A stretch of DNA of 64,000 bases from Mesorhizobium sp. (GTDB lineage: Bacteria > Pseudomonadota > Alphaproteobacteria > Rhizobiales > Rhizobiaceae), in assembly GCA_004020875.1 (NCBI GenBank), contig SAPZ01000002.1, forward strand, positions 487,226-551,225, written 5' to 3'. Shown piece by piece: positions 62,486 to 64,000 of the stretch. The position numbers and the translations under genes were made by a program. The notes under the pieces were generated by a model. It was given only the letters and a program-made list of their open reading frames with translations, was not told the DNA's origin and did not search any database. Every line of letters begins with the position of its first letter. The first letter of the stretch is position 1.

Positions 62486-63922
62486 ATGATGCCGCCTGAG
62501 AAAAAGGAAGTCCGTCCGTCAAGCCGGGGGGGACGCGCCCGCACGCCTGCCTTCTTGAAAAACGAACGCGGTGTAAAGAACTGGAAGGAGGCCAGCGCCT
62601 GGCTCGAATGGCGCGGCATCGAGGATATTGAATGCATCACGCCGGACCAGGCCGGCGTCGCGCGCGGCAAGATGATGCCGTCGAAGAAATTCACCTCCAA
62701 CACCTCGCTGGCGCTGCCGTCGGCCGTGTTCATGACGACGATCTCGGGCGGCTATCCGGAGGACGGCAACGGCTTCCACTATCCCGAGGATGACGGCGAC
62801 CTGAAGCTGCTTCCCGATCTTTCGACGCTGACCGTCGTGCCGTGGGAAGAAGACCCGACGGCGGCGGTGATCTGCGACCTCGTACACCAGGACGGCCGAT
62901 CTGTGGAGTTCACGCCGCGCAACGTGCTGAAGCGGGTGCTTGCCGCCTATGACGAGCGCGGGCTGAAGCCGGTGGTGGCGCCTGAGATCGAATTCTACCT
63001 GGTGCGCAAGAACCCGGATCCGGACTATCCGCTGACGCCGCCCGTCGGACGCTCGGGGCGGCCGATCGGCGGCGGCGCCGGCTATTCGATCGCCGGCGTC
63101 AACGAGTTCGACGAGTTGATCGACGACATCTACCATTTCTCGGAACGGCAGGGCCTGGAGATCGACACGCTGATCCACGAGGAAGGCGCCGGCCAGCTCG
63201 AGATCAATTTGCGCCATGGCAACCCGATCGAGCTCGCTGATCAGGTGTTCATGTTCAAGCGCACCATCCGCGAGGCGGCCCTGAAGCACGAGATCTACGC
63301 CACCTTCATGGCAAAGCCGATCCAGGGGCAGCCGGGATCGGCCATGCATATCCATCAGTCTGTGGTCGACAAGAAGACCGGCAAGAACATCTTCTCGGCC
63401 GAGGACGGCTCTGAGACAGACGCTTTCTTCCATTTCATCGGCGGAATGCAGAAGCATGTGCCGAACGCGCTGGTGATGTTCGCGCCTTACGTCAATTCCT
63501 ACCGCCGGCTGACGCAACAGGCCTCGGCTCCGGTCAACAACAAATGGGGCTATGACAACCGCACCACCGCCTTCCGCGTGCCGCGCTCGGATCCGGCGGC
63601 GCGCCGCGTCGAAAACCGGATCCCGTCTTCCGACGCCAACCCCTACCTCGCGCTGGCCGCGTCGCTTGCCTGCGGGCTGATCGGCATGACCAGGAAGGTC
63701 AACGCGGAGCCTCCGGTGCTGACCACGGCCAACGCCGACGAGATTGACCTGCCGCGCAGCCTGCTGGAAGCGGTCGACCTGTTCGAGGGTGATAAGGAAC
63801 TCGCAGCCATCCTCGGCACGTCCTTCGCCGCTACTTACGCGGCGATCAAACGGGCCGAATTCGAGACCTTCATGGAGGTCATCAGCCCCTGGGAGCGGGA
63901 ATATCTGCTGCTGAATGTGTGA
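62486..63922 (+). CDS. glutamine synthetase family protein (gamma-glutamylpolyamine synthetase-like)
   Basis: A 478-residue ATP-dependent ligase. The catalytic domain has VVAPEIEFYLV near 163-173, EEGAGQLEINLRHG near 232-245, GQPGSAMHIHQSVV near 276-289 and a RRVENRIPSSDANPYLALAA block near 373-392. The early ECITPDQAGVARGKMMP segment is typical of the PuuA-like group that attaches glutamate to putrescine or other amines, rather than true GlnA. The nearby pot transporter and gabD make polyamine use plausible. The first ATG (62486) is assumed; residues 1-30 look poorly conserved. Confidence 0.85.
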   Translation: MMPPEKKEVRPSSRGGRARTPAFLKNERGVKNWKEASAWLEWRGIEDIECITPDQAGVARGKMMPSKKFTSNTSLALPSAVFMTTISGGYPEDGNGFHYPEDDGDLKLLPDLSTLTVVPWEEDPTAAVICDLVHQDGRSVEFTPRNVLKRVLAAYDERGLKPVVAPEIEFYLVRKNPDPDYPLTPPVGRSGRPIGGGAGYSIAGVNEFDELIDDIYHFSERQGLEIDTLIHEEGAGQLEINLRHGNPIELADQVFMFKRTIREAALKHEIYATFMAKPIQGQPGSAMHIHQSVVDKKTGKNIFSAEDGSETDAFFHFIGGMQKHVPNALVMFAPYVNSYRRLTQQASAPVNNKWGYDNRTTAFRVPRSDPAARRVENRIPSSDANPYLALAASLACGLIGMTRKVNAEPPVLTTANADEIDLPRSLLEAVDLFEGDKELAAILGTSFAATYAAIKRAEFETFMEVISPWEREYLLLNV

Positions 63923-63928
63923 GGAAAG

Positions 63929-63955
63929 GCAGTAGGGGAGTAGCTCCTACTGCCC
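63929..63955 (+). terminator. hairpin just after the glutamine-synthetase-family gene
   Basis: GGCAGTAGGGG / CTCCTACTGCC forms a stem with one mismatch and a short AGTAG loop. No U tract follows. Its right half is the first copy of the octamer repeat that continues to the window edge. Confidence 0.4.
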
Positions 63956-64000
63956 TACTGCCCTACTGCCCTACTGCCCTACTGCCCTACTGCCCTACTG
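63948..64000. repeat. 8-bp tandem repeat (TACTGCCC), at least 6.6 copies, cut by window edge
   Basis: TACTGCCC is repeated without error from 63948 to the end. The true length is unknown. A perfect octamer array can change copy number by slippage. Confidence 0.9.

Noticed and set aside
63948-64000. CRISPR array
   Set aside because: The repeat is an 8-bp unit with no spacers and no cas genes nearby; it is a simple tandem repeat.

Overview
The window looks like chromosomal DNA of a Rhizobiales bacterium, most likely Mesorhizobium or a close Phyllobacteriaceae relative. GC content is high with strong third-position GC. A DUF768 protein, a family I know mainly from Mesorhizobium, is present. The order phaP - cbrA - acsA2 - (AsmA) - potIHGF - XRE regulator/aceA matches, from memory, the Sinorhizobium meliloti order around phaP1, cbrA, acsA2, potFGHI and aceA. 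Several GC-rich palindromic intergenic elements of the kind common in Mesorhizobium also occur. I see no phage, plasmid, integron or CRISPR. This is mostly core chromosome with small insertions.

Layout. 1-6.5 kb (minus strand): the start of a ferric-reductase-like membrane protein, a DUF867 hydrolase, an acyl-CoA synthetase, and hisG-hisZ-hisS with a 49-bp inverted repeat between hisZ and hisS. 6.5-10.5 kb: small unknowns, tag, an L,D-transpeptidase, and a FolD-like gene whose conserved cyclohydrolase lysine is a glutamine. 10.5-19.2 kb is a 2-hydroxyacid block. It holds glcF, a small membrane protein, glcE, a DUF559 nuclease gene framed by long inverted repeats and coupled to the glcD stop, glcD, a DUF3422 protein, a FadR-type regulator and lldD. 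Near-identical candidate operators lie before glcD and before the regulator. 19.3-24.4 kb: a phosphoesterase, a glutamine amidotransferase, a CxxC protein of unknown function, rsmE and gshA.

24.4-33.7 kb: a DUF937 protein with internal repeats, a DUF1127 gene divergent from a VtlR/LsrB-like LysR gene, a GGDEF-EAL protein, xseA, a DmpA-type peptidase, the DUF768 gene and a GNAT acetyltransferase. 33.8-42.3 kb is an accessory catabolic region: a 2-hydroxyacid dehydrogenase, a PfpI-like protein and a GntR regulator that is divergent, across a perfect 14-bp palindrome, from an Fe-type alcohol dehydrogenase, a succinate-semialdehyde dehydrogenase and an alpha/beta hydrolase. An AGE-family epimerase follows. 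The three enzymes could form a gamma-hydroxybutyrate/lactone to succinate route.

42.5-64 kb: tRNA-His, a small RNA with three ACCTCCTCCC hairpin loops (cuckoo/CcsR type), the phasin gene, the sensor kinase cbrA, acetoacetyl-CoA synthetase, AsmA, a polyamine ABC transporter, a DMT exporter, an ScfR-type regulator divergent from isocitrate lyase, a degenerate receiver protein, a HAD hydrolase and a glutamine-synthetase-family (gamma-glutamylpolyamine synthetase-like) gene that runs into an octamer tandem repeat at the right edge. The common theme is C2/C4 carbon use (glycolate, lactate, acetoacetate, PHB, glyoxylate shunt) and polyamine uptake. The most unusual items are the DUF559/inverted-repeat insertion in the glc operon, the FolD variant and the CCUCCUCC-loop RNAs.
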